A DNA stretch of 64,000 nt, taken from positions 1-64,000 of the forward strand of contig JAUYBL010000013.1 in NCBI GenBank assembly GCA_030693065.1. Direction: 5' to 3'. This document shows positions 46,550 through 56,297 of this stretch, piece by piece. This stretch comes from Methylococcaceae bacterium (GTDB lineage Bacteria > Pseudomonadota > Gammaproteobacteria > Methylococcales > Methylomonadaceae). How positions within the stretch are numbered: the stretch's first letter is position 1; each line of letters starts with the position of its first letter. A program made the position numbers and the translations under genes. Under the pieces are notes generated by a model. That model was not told the origin of the DNA and did no database searches. It saw only the letters and a program-made list of their open reading frames with translations.

Positions 46550-47600
46550 ACGTATTGTCATTATGGCGGGTGGCACTGGTGGACATGTATTTCCTGCGCT
46601 AGCCGTTGCCAACAAGTTAATCGAAAAGGGCTGGCAAGTTAGCTGGTTGGGTACTCAAAAGGGGCTGGAAAGCCGGGTCGTGCCGGAAAACAATATTGAT
46701 ATTGACTGGCTATCTGTTGCCGGTGTTCGCGGCAAAGGGCTTACGTCAAAATTAGTAGCGTTGTTAATGTTGCTCAAGGCGTGTTGGCAGGCATTGGGAG
46801 TATTACGGAGGCGCAAGCCCGATGTGGTGCTGGGCATGGGTGGCTTTGTTGCGGGTCCAGGCGGATTAATGGCGAAATTGCTAGGCATTCCTTTGATTAT
46901 TCATGAACAAAATCGAGTGCCGGGTACGACGAATCGACTGCTGGCGAAGATTGCCAACCAAGTGCTGGAGGCTTTCCCCGGCAGTTTTAAACAACAGCTC
47001 AATGCCAAATGTACTGGTAATCCGCTAAGGCAGCAGTTTTTGCAGGAACTTAATAGTGTCGGTAGGCAAAGTGCGGATGATTTACATGTACTGGTTGTTG
47101 GCGGGAGTCAGGGCGCGCAGATTTTGAACGAAGTAGTGCCAATAGCGATAGCCGAGTTAAAACAGCCTGTACGTGTTTTGCATCAAACGGGTGCGGCGAT
47201 GCGTGATCAAGTTCAACAAAATTATCTTTCCCATGGCCTTACTGCAGAAGTTAATGACTTTATAAAAGAAATGGCACCCGCTTATCGATGGGCAGACTTA
47301 GTGGTTTGTCGTGCGGGTGCGATGACTGTCAGCGAAGTGGCGGCTGCAGGCGTACCTGCCATTTTTATACCGCTGCCCGGAGCGATAGATGATCACCAAA
47401 CTGCAAATGCCAAAGTGTTAACAGATGTGGGGGCAGCGGTGTTGCTAAAACAAAACGAGTTGAGTGCCACTTCGTTGGCAGAACATATCATCCAGGTAAG
47501 TAAGCAGTTGACAGTAATGAGTGAAGCAGCAAAAAAATACGCTCGATTAGATGCGACAGATGTAGTCGCGAATTATTGCATGGCAGAGGTGGGTGTATGA
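46542..47600 (+). CDS. murG: UDP-GlcNAc:lipid I GlcNAc transferase
   Basis: 352 residues, GT28. The [12 protein letters not shown] loop is near the N-terminus, [11 protein letters not shown] is the second G-loop, and the UDP-GlcNAc site includes [16 protein letters not shown]. It forms lipid II on the inner face. It overlaps ftsW by eight bases and murC by four (ATGA). Confidence 0.96.
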   Translation: MVKRIVIMAGGTGGHVFPALAVANKLIEKGWQVSWLGTQKGLESRVVPENNIDIDWLSVAGVRGKGLTSKLVALLMLLKACWQALGVLRRRKPDVVLGMGGFVAGPGGLMAKLLGIPLIIHEQNRVPGTTNRLLAKIANQVLEAFPGSFKQQLNAKCTGNPLRQQFLQELNSVGRQSADDLHVLVVGGSQGAQILNEVVPIAIAELKQPVRVLHQTGAAMRDQVQQNYLSHGLTAEVNDFIKEMAPAYRWADLVVCRAGAMTVSEVAAAGVPAIFIPLPGAIDDHQTANAKVLTDVGAAVLLKQNELSATSLAEHIIQVSKQLTVMSEAAKKYARLDATDVVANYCMAEVGV

Positions 47601-49045
47601 CCTTTCCAAACATTCAATTGCCAACCGACGTTTTGGGAAATATTGAGCGAATTCATTTTGTTGGTATAGGCGGTACCGGCATGAGCGGTATTGCTGAAGT
47701 GTTATCGAATTTGGGTTATCAGGTGTCAGGTTCAGACATCAAGACCAGCGCAGTGACGCAAAGGCTGGCGGATTTAGGTGTGGTTATCAATATTGGTCAC
47801 CAGCGGAGAAATATTGCCGGTGTTGATGTCGTGGTGGTGTCCAGTGCCATTGATCGCAGCAATGAAGAGGTCGATGAGGCTTATATCAAGAGAATTCCGG
47901 TAATCCCTCGGGCAGAAATGTTGGCGGAATTGATGCGTTTCAGGTTCGGGATAGCTGTAGCCGGTACCCATGGCAAAACGACGACGACCAGTTTAACTGC
48001 AAGCATATTAGCCGAAGGTGGACTTGATCCCACCTTCGTGATTGGCGGACGCTTGAACAGCGCAGGCACCAATGCCAAATTAGGCTTAGGGCATTATTTG
48101 GTCGCTGAAGCCGATGAAAGTGATGCATCGTTTTTGTATCTACAGCCGATGATGGCAATAGTCACCAATATCGACCAAGACCACATGGCGACATATCAAG
48201 GCAGTTATCAGCGCTTAAAAGATACGTTTATTGAATTTTTACATCACTTGCCTTTTTATGGACTGGCGGTGTTGTGTCTTGATGATGAAGGTGTGCGGGA
48301 AATTTTGCCGCAGATTTCCAAGCCGGTCACGACCTATGGCGTTGATGAAAATGCCGATATACGCGCTATAGGCATTAAACAGCAAGGTATGCAGACGTCA
48401 TTCACTGTTTTGAGACGCGGCGATTATCCAGAATTGCAAGTGACCTTGAATATGCCGGGCTGGCATAACATGCTGAATGCCTTGGCTGCTATAGCTGTAG
48501 CAACTCGGTTGGGTGTTGCCGATGAGGCGATTATTAAAAGTTTAGGGGCATTTAAAGGTGTCGGACGGCGCTTTCAAAGCACCACAATGAGTCTTTCTGG
48601 GCTAGGCGAATTGCCACTAGTTGATGATTACGGTCATCATCCGCGGGAAGTGGCTGCAACTCTTGAAGCTTTACGTCAAGCTTGGCCGGATAAGCGTAAA
48701 GTGGTTATTTTTCAACCGCATCGATACACCCGTACCCGTGATTTATTTGAAGATTTTGTACAAGTATTATCGACAGTCGATTTGCTGATTTTGTTGGATG
48801 TGTATTCAGCTGGAGAAGCTGTTATTCCAGGTGCCGATGGCCGGGCATTAAGCCGTGCAATTCGTCTCCGTGGCCAAGTCGATCAGGTATTTGTTGAAAA
48901 TTATGAGGAATTGCCGGACATATTGGCTGGTTTAGTGAGTGCCAACGACGTGGTGTTGACCATGGGTGCTGGCAATGTGGGGCAAATATCAACAAACTTG
49001 CCGGAATTATTGGGCAAAGCATTTGTTAATCGACAGCAGAAATGA
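47597..49045 (+). CDS. murC: UDP-MurNAc:L-alanine ligase
   Basis: 482 residues. Dinucleotide-type [16 protein letters not shown]-loop [20 protein letters not shown] and [10 protein letters not shown] are the MurC blocks. It adds the first residue of the stem peptide. The start ATG 47597 overlaps murG; murB overlaps the end by four bases. Confidence 0.96.
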   Translation: MTFPNIQLPTDVLGNIERIHFVGIGGTGMSGIAEVLSNLGYQVSGSDIKTSAVTQRLADLGVVINIGHQRRNIAGVDVVVVSSAIDRSNEEVDEAYIKRIPVIPRAEMLAELMRFRFGIAVAGTHGKTTTTSLTASILAEGGLDPTFVIGGRLNSAGTNAKLGLGHYLVAEADESDASFLYLQPMMAIVTNIDQDHMATYQGSYQRLKDTFIEFLHHLPFYGLAVLCLDDEGVREILPQISKPVTTYGVDENADIRAIGIKQQGMQTSFTVLRRGDYPELQVTLNMPGWHNMLNALAAIAVATRLGVADEAIIKSLGAFKGVGRRFQSTTMSLSGLGELPLVDDYGHHPREVAATLEALRQAWPDKRKVVIFQPHRYTRTRDLFEDFVQVLSTVDLLILLDVYSAGEAVIPGADGRALSRAIRLRGQVDQVFVENYEELPDILAGLVSANDVVLTMGAGNVGQISTNLPELLGKAFVNRQQK

Positions 49046-49914
49046 AGGGCAGCTTGTTATTTAACGAGCCACTGGCGAAATATACCAGCTGGCGTGTCGG
49101 TGGGCCCGCTGAGCGCATGTACATCCCCGCAGATCGACAAGATTTATGTGATTTTATAAAAACCTTGTCGGCAGCAGAGCCGGTTTTTTGGATGGGTTTA
49201 GGTAGTAATTTGTTAGTCAGGGATGGTGGGATTTCTGGCACGGTGATTAATACCAAAGGCAGGCTAAAGGAAATGCGACTACTCGGAGATGGATTGGTTT
49301 ATGTCGAAGCCGGTGTCCCGTGTGCGCATGTGGCGCGATTTTGTGGTGAAAATGGCCTGAGCGGAGCCGAATTTTTAGCAGGTATTCCCGGTACCATGGG
49401 AGGCGCCTTAAAAATGAACGCAGGCGCGTTTGGTGGTGAGACTTGGGGCATTGTTAAGAATGTAGAAACGATTGATGTTGATGGGCAAGTTAAACAACGA
49501 CAACCCGAGCAATTTACCGTTGGCTATCGATCAGTTAAAGGTGCCGATGGTGAATGGTTTTTAGCAGCAACGTTATCGCTAGAAGCGGGTGATGTTGTTG
49601 CTAGCCAGCAAAAAATTAAAAAATTATTAGAGCATCGCGCCAAAACACAGCCAACAAATCAGCCCAGTTGTGGATCAGTATTTAGAAATCCACCGGATGA
49701 TTTCGCGGCAAGACTGATTGAACAAAGCGGTTTAAAAGGCTATGTCATTGGCGGCGCATGCGTTTCCGAGAAACATGCCAATTTTATTGTCAACACAGGC
49801 AAAGCAACTGCTGCGGATATTGAATCGTTAATTACATACGTTCAGCAGCAAGTTGAAGAACAGCAAGGTATCAAGTTACAAACTGAGGTATGCATGGTAG
49901 GTGAAGCAGAATGA
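49042..49914 (+). CDS. murB: UDP-N-acetylenolpyruvoylglucosamine reductase (short type)
   Basis: 290-residue FAD enzyme reducing the enolpyruvyl ether to MurNAc. FAD-binding [12 protein letters not shown] and [19 protein letters not shown], plus the catalytic-Ser block [10 protein letters not shown]. The length and the SCGSVFRNP form put it in the short type II class rather than the longer E. coli type I (342 residues). ATGA overlaps on both sides. Confidence 0.95.
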   Translation: MKGSLLFNEPLAKYTSWRVGGPAERMYIPADRQDLCDFIKTLSAAEPVFWMGLGSNLLVRDGGISGTVINTKGRLKEMRLLGDGLVYVEAGVPCAHVARFCGENGLSGAEFLAGIPGTMGGALKMNAGAFGGETWGIVKNVETIDVDGQVKQRQPEQFTVGYRSVKGADGEWFLAATLSLEAGDVVASQQKIKKLLEHRAKTQPTNQPSCGSVFRNPPDDFAARLIEQSGLKGYVIGGACVSEKHANFIVNTGKATAADIESLITYVQQQVEEQQGIKLQTEVCMVGEAE

Positions 49915-50843
49915 CAGCAATAACAGATCCGCAAGCATTTGGCCGAGTTGCTGTGTTAATGGGCGGGCAAGCGGCGGAACGGGAAGTCTCATTGAGAAGT
50001 GGCGCGGCTGTTTATGCTGCATTAAAACGCAAAGGCGTTGATGCTATTGCCGTTGATGTTACGGGTAGTTCGATCGATACCTTGGCAGGTCTTGAAGTAG
50101 ATAGAGTATTTAACATCATCCACGGGCGTGGTGGTGAAGATGGTGTCCTGCAGGCGGTCTTAGAGGTTTTAGGTATTCCTTATACAGGTAGCGGCGTATT
50201 GGCGTCTGCACTGAGTATGGATAAGTTACGGACCAAGTTGTGCTGGCAAGGGTATGGATTGACGACGCCATTATGGTATCTGCTGAAAAATGAGCAGGAT
50301 CTGGATGAGTGTATTGAGAAACTTGGTTTTCCCGTGATCGTTAAACCGGCGCAGGAAGGATCCAGCATAGGCATGAGTAAAGCACATAATCGGGAAGAAT
50401 TGGCGCAGGCATTAAAACTGGCATCCAACTATAAATGCGATGTTTATGCTGAAGCTTGGGTGACTGGCAAAGAGTACACAGTGGCAGTATTGAATGGTCA
50501 GGCGTTGCCGGTTATTCGTTTGGAAACTCCCAATGCTTTTTACGATTATGAAGCCAAATACCAGGCGACGACCACGCAGTACCATTGTCCGTGTGGATTG
50601 GCGCAGGATCAAGAACAGCAATTACAAGACTTAGCAGTAGTGGCAAGTGAAGCGGTCGGCGTGAGAGGTTGGGCTAGAGTTGATGTGTTTTTGAATGAAG
50701 CCGGACAATATCAGTTGATAGAAATAAACACTGTGCCAGGTATGACTGATCATAGCCTGGTGCCAATGGCGGCAAAACAGGCAGGCATTTCCTTTGATGA
50801 TTTGGTTTGGCATGTTTTAGAAACCAGTTTCGACCGGAACTGA
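49911..50843 (+). CDS. ddl: D-alanine--D-alanine ligase
   Basis: 310-residue ATP-grasp enzyme making the D-Ala-D-Ala dipeptide used by MurF. LMGGQAAEREVSLRSG, NIIHGRGGEDG, VKPAQEGSSIGMSK and INTVPGMTDHSLVP are diagnostic. It corresponds to DdlB, the copy embedded in dcw. Confidence 0.95.
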   Translation: MTAITDPQAFGRVAVLMGGQAAEREVSLRSGAAVYAALKRKGVDAIAVDVTGSSIDTLAGLEVDRVFNIIHGRGGEDGVLQAVLEVLGIPYTGSGVLASALSMDKLRTKLCWQGYGLTTPLWYLLKNEQDLDECIEKLGFPVIVKPAQEGSSIGMSKAHNREELAQALKLASNYKCDVYAEAWVTGKEYTVAVLNGQALPVIRLETPNAFYDYEAKYQATTTQYHCPCGLAQDQEQQLQDLAVVASEAVGVRGWARVDVFLNEAGQYQLIEINTVPGMTDHSLVPMAAKQAGISFDDLVWHVLETSFDRN

Positions 50844-50862
50844 TGTGATCGGTTGATTGTTG

Positions 50863-51597
50863 ATGCAAGGAACAAAATTAGTTGTTGCGGTGTTGGTGTT
50901 GGCTGGATTGTCATTCGGCATCAAACAGCATGTGTTGAAGTCCAAGCCCATTAAATACGTGAGGACCGAGGGCAGTTTTCAGTATTTGGGCAAAGAAGAT
51001 GTCAAAAACGCTTTGTTACCGTTGGTAAGTGTGGGTTTTTTTGATGCGGATATGCAGGCGATACAACAAGCGGTTGGTAATTTGACCTGGGTGGAAAGCG
51101 TGACCGTTAAGCGTGTCTGGCCAGATGCAATTGATATTAAAGTACGGGAGAAAAAGCCTTATGTGCGCTGGCGGAAAAACAGCCTAGTGGATACAAAGGG
51201 GCAAATTATTGAACCGAAAAGCATCGAGCCTTTTAGTTCACTGCTTCTGGTGTACGGCCCTGATCAGCAACAGGTTAAAGTGCTCGAGATTATGAAAGGG
51301 GTTAAGACAGCGCTGGCTGATAAAGCATTGGAATTAGCAGAATTTAGCGTCAACGATCGATGGGCATGGAAGATTAAATTAACCACCGGTATGGAAATAT
51401 TGTTGGGCAGGCAAGAGCAGTTAAAAAATTTACAGCGGTTTTTAAAAACGCTGGATGCATTAGGACAAGAGCGGGTTGATGCAATTGCCGTAGTCGATTT
51501 GAGGTATCCCAATGGTTATGCGGTTTCTTGGAAGCCAGAGGCAGAACCGATTGACTGGAAAGCGATTGCCAACCCACAAAGCAAAACAGACGGGTAA
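50863..51597 (+). CDS. ftsQ: Cell division protein FtsQ
   Basis: 244 residues (E. coli 276). The hydrophobic TM helix starts only about five residues from the N-terminus (MQGTKLVVAV), so there is almost no cytoplasmic tail; a stop at 50854-50856 rules out a longer upstream start. POTRA domain (IKYVRTEGSFQYLGKEDV), then the beta domain with WPDAIDIKVREKKPYVRW. It scaffolds FtsL and FtsB. Confidence 0.92.
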   Translation: MQGTKLVVAVLVLAGLSFGIKQHVLKSKPIKYVRTEGSFQYLGKEDVKNALLPLVSVGFFDADMQAIQQAVGNLTWVESVTVKRVWPDAIDIKVREKKPYVRWRKNSLVDTKGQIIEPKSIEPFSSLLLVYGPDQQQVKVLEIMKGVKTALADKALELAEFSVNDRWAWKIKLTTGMEILLGRQEQLKNLQRFLKTLDALGQERVDAIAVVDLRYPNGYAVSWKPEAEPIDWKAIANPQSKTDG

Positions 51598-51625
51598 CTT
51601 ATAAAGGCGAGTCAGAGTAAACAAA

Positions 51626-52852
51626 ATGGCAAAAAAAACTGAGCGTAATTTAATAGTCGGATTAGATATAGGGACATCGAAGGTCGCGGCTATCGTGGGT
51701 GAGCTTACCAGTGATGGCGGGATCGAAGTGATAGGTATTGGTTCCACACCTTCGCGAGGCCTGAAGAAAGGCGTTGTTGTTAATTTGGAGTCAACCGTCC
51801 AATCCATTCAGCGAGCGATTGAAGAAGCCGAACTAATGGCGGGCTGTCAGATTAAGTCGGTGTACGCGGGTATCGCCGGTAGCCACATCAGAAGTCTTAA
51901 TTCGCACGGAATTGTCGCGATTAAAGACAAAGAGGTTACCCAGTACGATATAGATCGGGTGATTGATTCGGCGCGGGCGGTGGCGATTCCTGCTGACCAG
52001 AAAATTCTGCATATATTGCCGCAGGAATTCGTGATCGATTTGCAGGAAGGCATCAAAGAGCCGATAGGAATGTCCGGCATTCGCCTAGAGGCCAAAGTAC
52101 ACATGGTCACCAGCAGCGTTAGTGCTTCGCAAAATATTGTTAAGTGTATTCGTCGTTGCGGCCTGGAAGTCGATGATATTGTCTTGGAGCAATTGGCGTC
52201 ATGTAATTCAGTATTGACTGAAGATGAAAAAGAATTAGGCGTTTGTTTAATCGATATTGGCGGTGGCACGACTGATATTGCCATCTTTGTTGAGGGCGCA
52301 ATCAAACATACGGCTGTGATCCCTATCGCTGGTGACCAAGTAACCAATGATATTGCAGTGGCATTACGAACACCCACGCTTAATGCGGAAGATATTAAAC
52401 GTAAACATGCCTGTGCTTTAACGCAATTGGCGAATGTAGACGAGACTATAGAAGTACCAAGTATTGGCGATCGCGCTCCACGCAAAATATCAACGCAAAA
52501 TTTAGCTGAGATTATTGAGCCACGCTATGAAGAGTTAATGTTGCTGGTGCAATCGGAATTAAGACGAAGTGGTTATGAAGAATTAATTGCCGCCGGTGTT
52601 GTTTTGACGGGGGGAAGCGCCAAGGTGATGGGGCTAATTGAGTTGGCAGAAGAAATATTTCATATGCCTGTGCGAGTGGGTGTTCCACAAAATGTTACCG
52701 GCTTAACCGAGGTGGTAAAAAATCCAATTCATTCGACGGGTGTGGGATTGTTAATGTATGGCAAAGATCATCAAGGAGTTGGTAAAGGCCTTGATCTTGA
52801 TGGTCCAAGTGTGTTTTCTAAAATGAAAAATTGGTTTCAAGGTAATTTTTAA
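51626..52852 (+). CDS. ftsA: Cell division protein FtsA
   Basis: 408-residue actin-like ATPase. Phosphate loops GLDIGTSKVAAIVGE and LIDIGGGTTDIAIF, the 1C domain between them, and a C-terminal amphipathic helix (SKMKNWFQGNF) that binds the membrane. It anchors FtsZ. Confidence 0.96.
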   Translation: MAKKTERNLIVGLDIGTSKVAAIVGELTSDGGIEVIGIGSTPSRGLKKGVVVNLESTVQSIQRAIEEAELMAGCQIKSVYAGIAGSHIRSLNSHGIVAIKDKEVTQYDIDRVIDSARAVAIPADQKILHILPQEFVIDLQEGIKEPIGMSGIRLEAKVHMVTSSVSASQNIVKCIRRCGLEVDDIVLEQLASCNSVLTEDEKELGVCLIDIGGGTTDIAIFVEGAIKHTAVIPIAGDQVTNDIAVALRTPTLNAEDIKRKHACALTQLANVDETIEVPSIGDRAPRKISTQNLAEIIEPRYEELMLLVQSELRRSGYEELIAAGVVLTGGSAKVMGLIELAEEIFHMPVRVGVPQNVTGLTEVVKNPIHSTGVGLLMYGKDHQGVGKGLDLDGPSVFSKMKNWFQGNF

Positions 52853-52883
52853 TTGTGTTCAGAGCTTCAAAGGAGCAGCGAAA

Positions 52884-54050
52884 ATGAAATATGAATTGAT
52901 GGATATGTGTACTGAAAATGCAGTAATTAAGGTGATCGGCGTTGGTGGTGGTGGTGGTAATGCAGTTAGTCACATGGTTGGCAGCAACATTGAAGGCGTT
53001 GAGTTTATCTGTGCCAATACAGATGCCCAAGCGCTAAGAAAATTAGGCGTTGGCACCATCATTCAGCTAGGTCTTGAATTGACAAAGGGTCTGGGAGCAG
53101 GTACTAATCCGGAAGTGGGCCGCCAAGCTGCTGGCGAAAATAAAGACCGCATTAGAGAGGTGCTGGAAGGAGCTGATATGGTTTTCCTGACTGCAGGTAT
53201 GGGCGGCGGCACCGGTACCGGTGCTATTCCTGTTATTGCCGAAATTGCTCGCGGCATGGGGATTTTGACTGTTGCCGTTGTCACAAAGCCGTTTTTATTT
53301 GAAGGTAAAAAGAAAATGGCGATTGCTGAGCAGGGCATTGCCGAACTTGAAAAATATGTCGATTCGTTGATCACTATTCCTAATCAAAAATTGTTGCCAG
53401 TATTGGGTAACAATGTGTCATTGATGAATGCGTTCAAAGCCGCAAATGACGTGTTATTGGATGCGGTACAAGGTATTACCGAACTGATTGTTCATCCTGG
53501 TATGATCAATGTCGATTTCGCCGACGTTAGGACTGTAATGTCAGGAATGGGAGCAGCGATTATGGGTATTGGTTCTGCAACCGGTGAACACAGAGCCCGC
53601 GAAGCTGCTGAAAAAGCAATTGCTTGCCCACTGTTGGAAGACATCAATTTGCAGGGCGCGCGAGGAATTTTGGTGAATATTTCTGCATCGGATATGGGTA
53701 TTGCCGAATTTAATGAAGTAGGCAACATTGTCCATGAGTTTGCATCAGAGGACGCTGTTATCAAAATCGGTACAGCCATTAATCCTGAGTTGGGTGACGA
53801 AATCAAAGTGACTGTTGTAGCGACAGGGATGGGCTTGCCATCCAAAGTTATTAAAATGGCGCCCAAATCATCTGTAGCTGGCCTTAATCAAAACGTCGCA
53901 GGCGAAGTTAACTATGGCGGATTTGATACGCCAACAGTCATGCGTAATAAAGCCGAAAATAGAGAAACGCGGTTTGGCGCACAGCTTAAAAAAGATGTAG
54001 ATCTGGATTATTTGGATATTCCAGCATTCCTAAGACGGCAGGCTGATTAA
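52884..54050 (+). CDS. ftsZ: Cell division GTPase FtsZ
   Basis: 388-residue tubulin homologue. The GTP-binding signature GGGTGTG is at 107-113, and the T7-loop region is [13 protein letters not shown]. The C-terminal conserved peptide [12 protein letters not shown] binds FtsA/ZipA. AGGAG lies eight bases before the ATG. Confidence 0.98.
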   Translation: MKYELMDMCTENAVIKVIGVGGGGGNAVSHMVGSNIEGVEFICANTDAQALRKLGVGTIIQLGLELTKGLGAGTNPEVGRQAAGENKDRIREVLEGADMVFLTAGMGGGTGTGAIPVIAEIARGMGILTVAVVTKPFLFEGKKKMAIAEQGIAELEKYVDSLITIPNQKLLPVLGNNVSLMNAFKAANDVLLDAVQGITELIVHPGMINVDFADVRTVMSGMGAAIMGIGSATGEHRAREAAEKAIACPLLEDINLQGARGILVNISASDMGIAEFNEVGNIVHEFASEDAVIKIGTAINPELGDEIKVTVVATGMGLPSKVIKMAPKSSVAGLNQNVAGEVNYGGFDTPTVMRNKAENRETRFGAQLKKDVDLDYLDIPAFLRRQAD

Positions 54051-54136
54051 AGTTTGATGTTCTATCCATAGGGTATAAATTGGCTTGTGTTAAACTTGCC
54101 AATTTTCTGCCCTCTTTATTTGGCATTATTGACCTT

Positions 54137-55060
54137 ATGATTAAACAGCGAACATTAAAAAACACTATCAGGGCCACAGGCGTGGGTCTTCATACCGGTG
54201 AAAAGGTCTATCTGACGTTGCGTCCAGCCGAAGCGAATACCGGTATTAAATTTCGTAGAGTGGATTTAGCACAACCGGTCACTATTGATGCGACGCCGGA
54301 AAATGTCGGTGAAACGGTCTTATCGACAACACTGGTGGCTGGCGATGTTAAGATTTCTACAGTGGAGCATTTGCTTTCTGCATTAGCAGGATTAGGCATT
54401 GATAATGCGATTATTGACGTGAGTGCGGCGGAAGTTCCAATTATGGATGGAAGTGCTGGGCCGTTTGTATTTTTATTGCAGTCTGCTGGCGTTGAGGAAC
54501 AAGATAGTCCTAAGCAGTATATTCGCATTAAACGAAGTATTCGGGTTGAAGAAGGCGATAAATGGGCGGCATTTGAGCCTTTTGAAGGTTTTAAGGTTAC
54601 CTTTACCATTGATTTTGAACACCCCGCATTTGACGAGCATGTAAAAACCGCCACTATGGACTTTTCTTCTACGACTTTTGTTAAAGAAGTGAGCAGAGCC
54701 AGGACATTTGGCTTTATGAAAGATATTGAAATGCTGCGGAAAAATAATCTTGCTTTGGGCGGAAGTCTTGATAATGCCATTGTTGTCGATGACGACAAAG
54801 TACTTAATGAGGACGGTTTACGCAGTGCCGACGAATTTGTGAAGCACAAAATACTCGATGCTATTGGTGATCTGTATCTTTTAGGGTATAGCTTAATTGG
54901 AGAATTTACTGGCTATAAATCAGGGCATGGGCTTAACAACAAGTTATTGCGTACGTTGTTAAATGATAAGGATGCCTGGGAAATGGTAACCTTTGAAAAA
55001 GAGGAAGATGCTCCCATTTCATTTATGCGTTCTGCTCAAAGCGTGCGTTCTGCGGCATAG
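54137..55060 (+). CDS. lpxC: UDP-3-O-acyl-GlcNAc deacetylase
   Basis: Committed step of lipid A synthesis. 307 residues from ATG 54137 ([19 protein letters not shown]). Zinc ligands His78 ([13 protein letters not shown]), His237 and Asp241 (HKILDAIGD) match E. coli 79/238/242 minus one. It is the usual last gene after ftsZ and converges on dciA with a six-base gap. Confidence 0.97.
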   Translation: MIKQRTLKNTIRATGVGLHTGEKVYLTLRPAEANTGIKFRRVDLAQPVTIDATPENVGETVLSTTLVAGDVKISTVEHLLSALAGLGIDNAIIDVSAAEVPIMDGSAGPFVFLLQSAGVEEQDSPKQYIRIKRSIRVEEGDKWAAFEPFEGFKVTFTIDFEHPAFDEHVKTATMDFSSTTFVKEVSRARTFGFMKDIEMLRKNNLALGGSLDNAIVVDDDKVLNEDGLRSADEFVKHKILDAIGDLYLLGYSLIGEFTGYKSGHGLNNKLLRTLLNDKDAWEMVTFEKEEDAPISFMRSAQSVRSAA

Positions 55061-55066
55061 TAAAGC

Positions 55067-55528
55067 TTAATTCTTATCAGCTAATCGTTGCAAAGTTGTA
55101 CTGAGCTTTATTAAAGCCTGTTTCAAATGCTCATCAGAGGACATCATTCCTGTGCTTCTGATGAGCATAATTTTTTCTGTTGACGGGATAATTGGGGAGG
55201 GTGCTTGTCTTGACTTAATCCCAGTTAAGACCGGCATGACTCTAATTTGCAGTGCATTGACGGACTCCCTTGTAAGTAGTGCAATTGAGGCAATCATTGC
55301 GTCGTGATAAAAGCGTAATTGAGATGCCCACGAGGCAGTATCGGTGAAGACGATTAATTCCTTTTTCTTGATAATGCAATGCAGTACATGCATTGAAAGA
55401 ATAGAGGGCAAAGCATTTCGAACAGGGTGAAGCAGTTGTCTTTGTAGTTCTATTTGACTGTAAACATAAGCGAGAGCGTTATTTGGAAATAACAACGCGG
55501 GTTTGAATGCGTTATGTTTTTTTATCAT
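55067..55528 (-). CDS. DUF721/DciA-like protein
   Basis: A 153-residue protein resembling the DUF721/DciA group of replicative-helicase loaders. The central KKKELIVFTDTASWASQLRF and NALQIRVMPV are the family's recognisable part. In Pseudomonas a DUF721 gene also sits between lpxC and secA. It is convergent with lpxC. The low-complexity C-terminus is not informative. Confidence 0.7.
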   Translation of the reverse strand: MIKKHNAFKPALLFPNNALAYVYSQIELQRQLLHPVRNALPSILSMHVLHCIIKKKELIVFTDTASWASQLRFYHDAMIASIALLTRESVNALQIRVMPVLTGIKSRQAPSPIIPSTEKIMLIRSTGMMSSDEHLKQALIKLSTTLQRLADKN

Positions 55529-55670
55529 GGTTAACAGTGGGCTTGGGTGGCAAGAAGTGATTTGCTTGATGACGAAATTTTGATTTTTGCCTGCAAAAAG
55601 TAAAAATATTGGCCGATCAGGTAAGTCGATTTGTCAAAGGCGGTAATGAAGTTTAGAAAATACTAGGCAT

Positions 55671-55706
55671 AAAAAAGCCGCAACCTACGAATTGTAGGTT
55701 GCGGCT
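55671..55706 (-). terminator. Terminator of the cold-shock gene
   Basis: On the minus strand a perfect 13-bp stem (AGCCGCAACCTAC/GTAGGTTGCGGCT, five-base loop) followed by a T-run. Confidence 0.95.
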
Positions 55707-55719
55707 AAATATTCAATCC

Positions 55720-55920
55720 TTAGATCAATGTAACTTCTTCTGCTTGTGGGCCTTTTTGGCCTTGAGTTACATTGAATTGGACTTTTTGTCCTTCATCAAG
55801 AGATTTGAAACCAGAGCTGTTGATGTTGCGGAAATGAACGAAAACATCTGGTCCATTTTCTTGCTGAATAAAACCAAAACCTTTTTCAGCGTTAAACCAT
55901 TTAACTGTGCCGGTAGCCAT
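55720..55920 (-). CDS. Cold-shock protein, CspA family
   Basis: 66 residues, a stand-alone cold-shock domain: [16 protein letters not shown] with RNP1 and DVFVHF with RNP2. It binds RNA and ssDNA as a chaperone. TTAGGA precedes the ATG. The gene is flanked by its own terminator; the upstream region is shared with divergent secA. Confidence 0.97.
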   Translation of the reverse strand: MATGTVKWFNAEKGFGFIQQENGPDVFVHFRNINSSGFKSLDEGQKVQFNVTQGQKGPQAEEVTLI

Positions 55921-56297
55921 TTTGTAATCCTAAAAGTTAGTTGTAATGTAGTAAGCCTGTTTAGGCTGATGGAGCTGGGAAATTTGAAAATTACTTATGA
56001 TAAACAGGACGAACAAGTACAACATAGAACTCTCGTAGAGATAAGCATAACGGTAAATCAATTTCAAGCTAGGCACATTGTATTGCGTACATCCTGGCTA
56101 AGTCAATTTTATTCCTGTAAAGCTAGTGTGAAGTCATTTTGATTATGCTAGTTACAACGTTGTTCATAACTATAACTGAACTTGGCTTAAGCCAGAATGC
56201 CTTGTGTCGGCGGGTGTTTTATCTGTAATTAAAGCTATCCAAGGTATATAATCGCGAACTTTGATTTACTCATCCATTAATAACACCGGAAAAAAAC
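55921..56297. promoter_or_regulatory. Shared csp/secA upstream region
   Basis: 377 bases without a gene between the divergent starts. TATAAT at 56247-56252 is the best -10 for secA, but its -35 is poor. The csp side is long enough for the structured 5' leader common in cold-shock genes; no specific element was identified. Confidence 0.4.

Noticed and set aside
51847-52485. Long open frame antisense to ftsA (212 codons)
   Set aside because: Low-complexity Ser/Thr/Ile composition typical of a shadow frame; ftsA is unambiguous on the other strand.
54208-54849. Long open frame antisense to lpxC (213 codons)
   Set aside because: Same type of shadow; all LpxC catalytic residues are on the plus strand.
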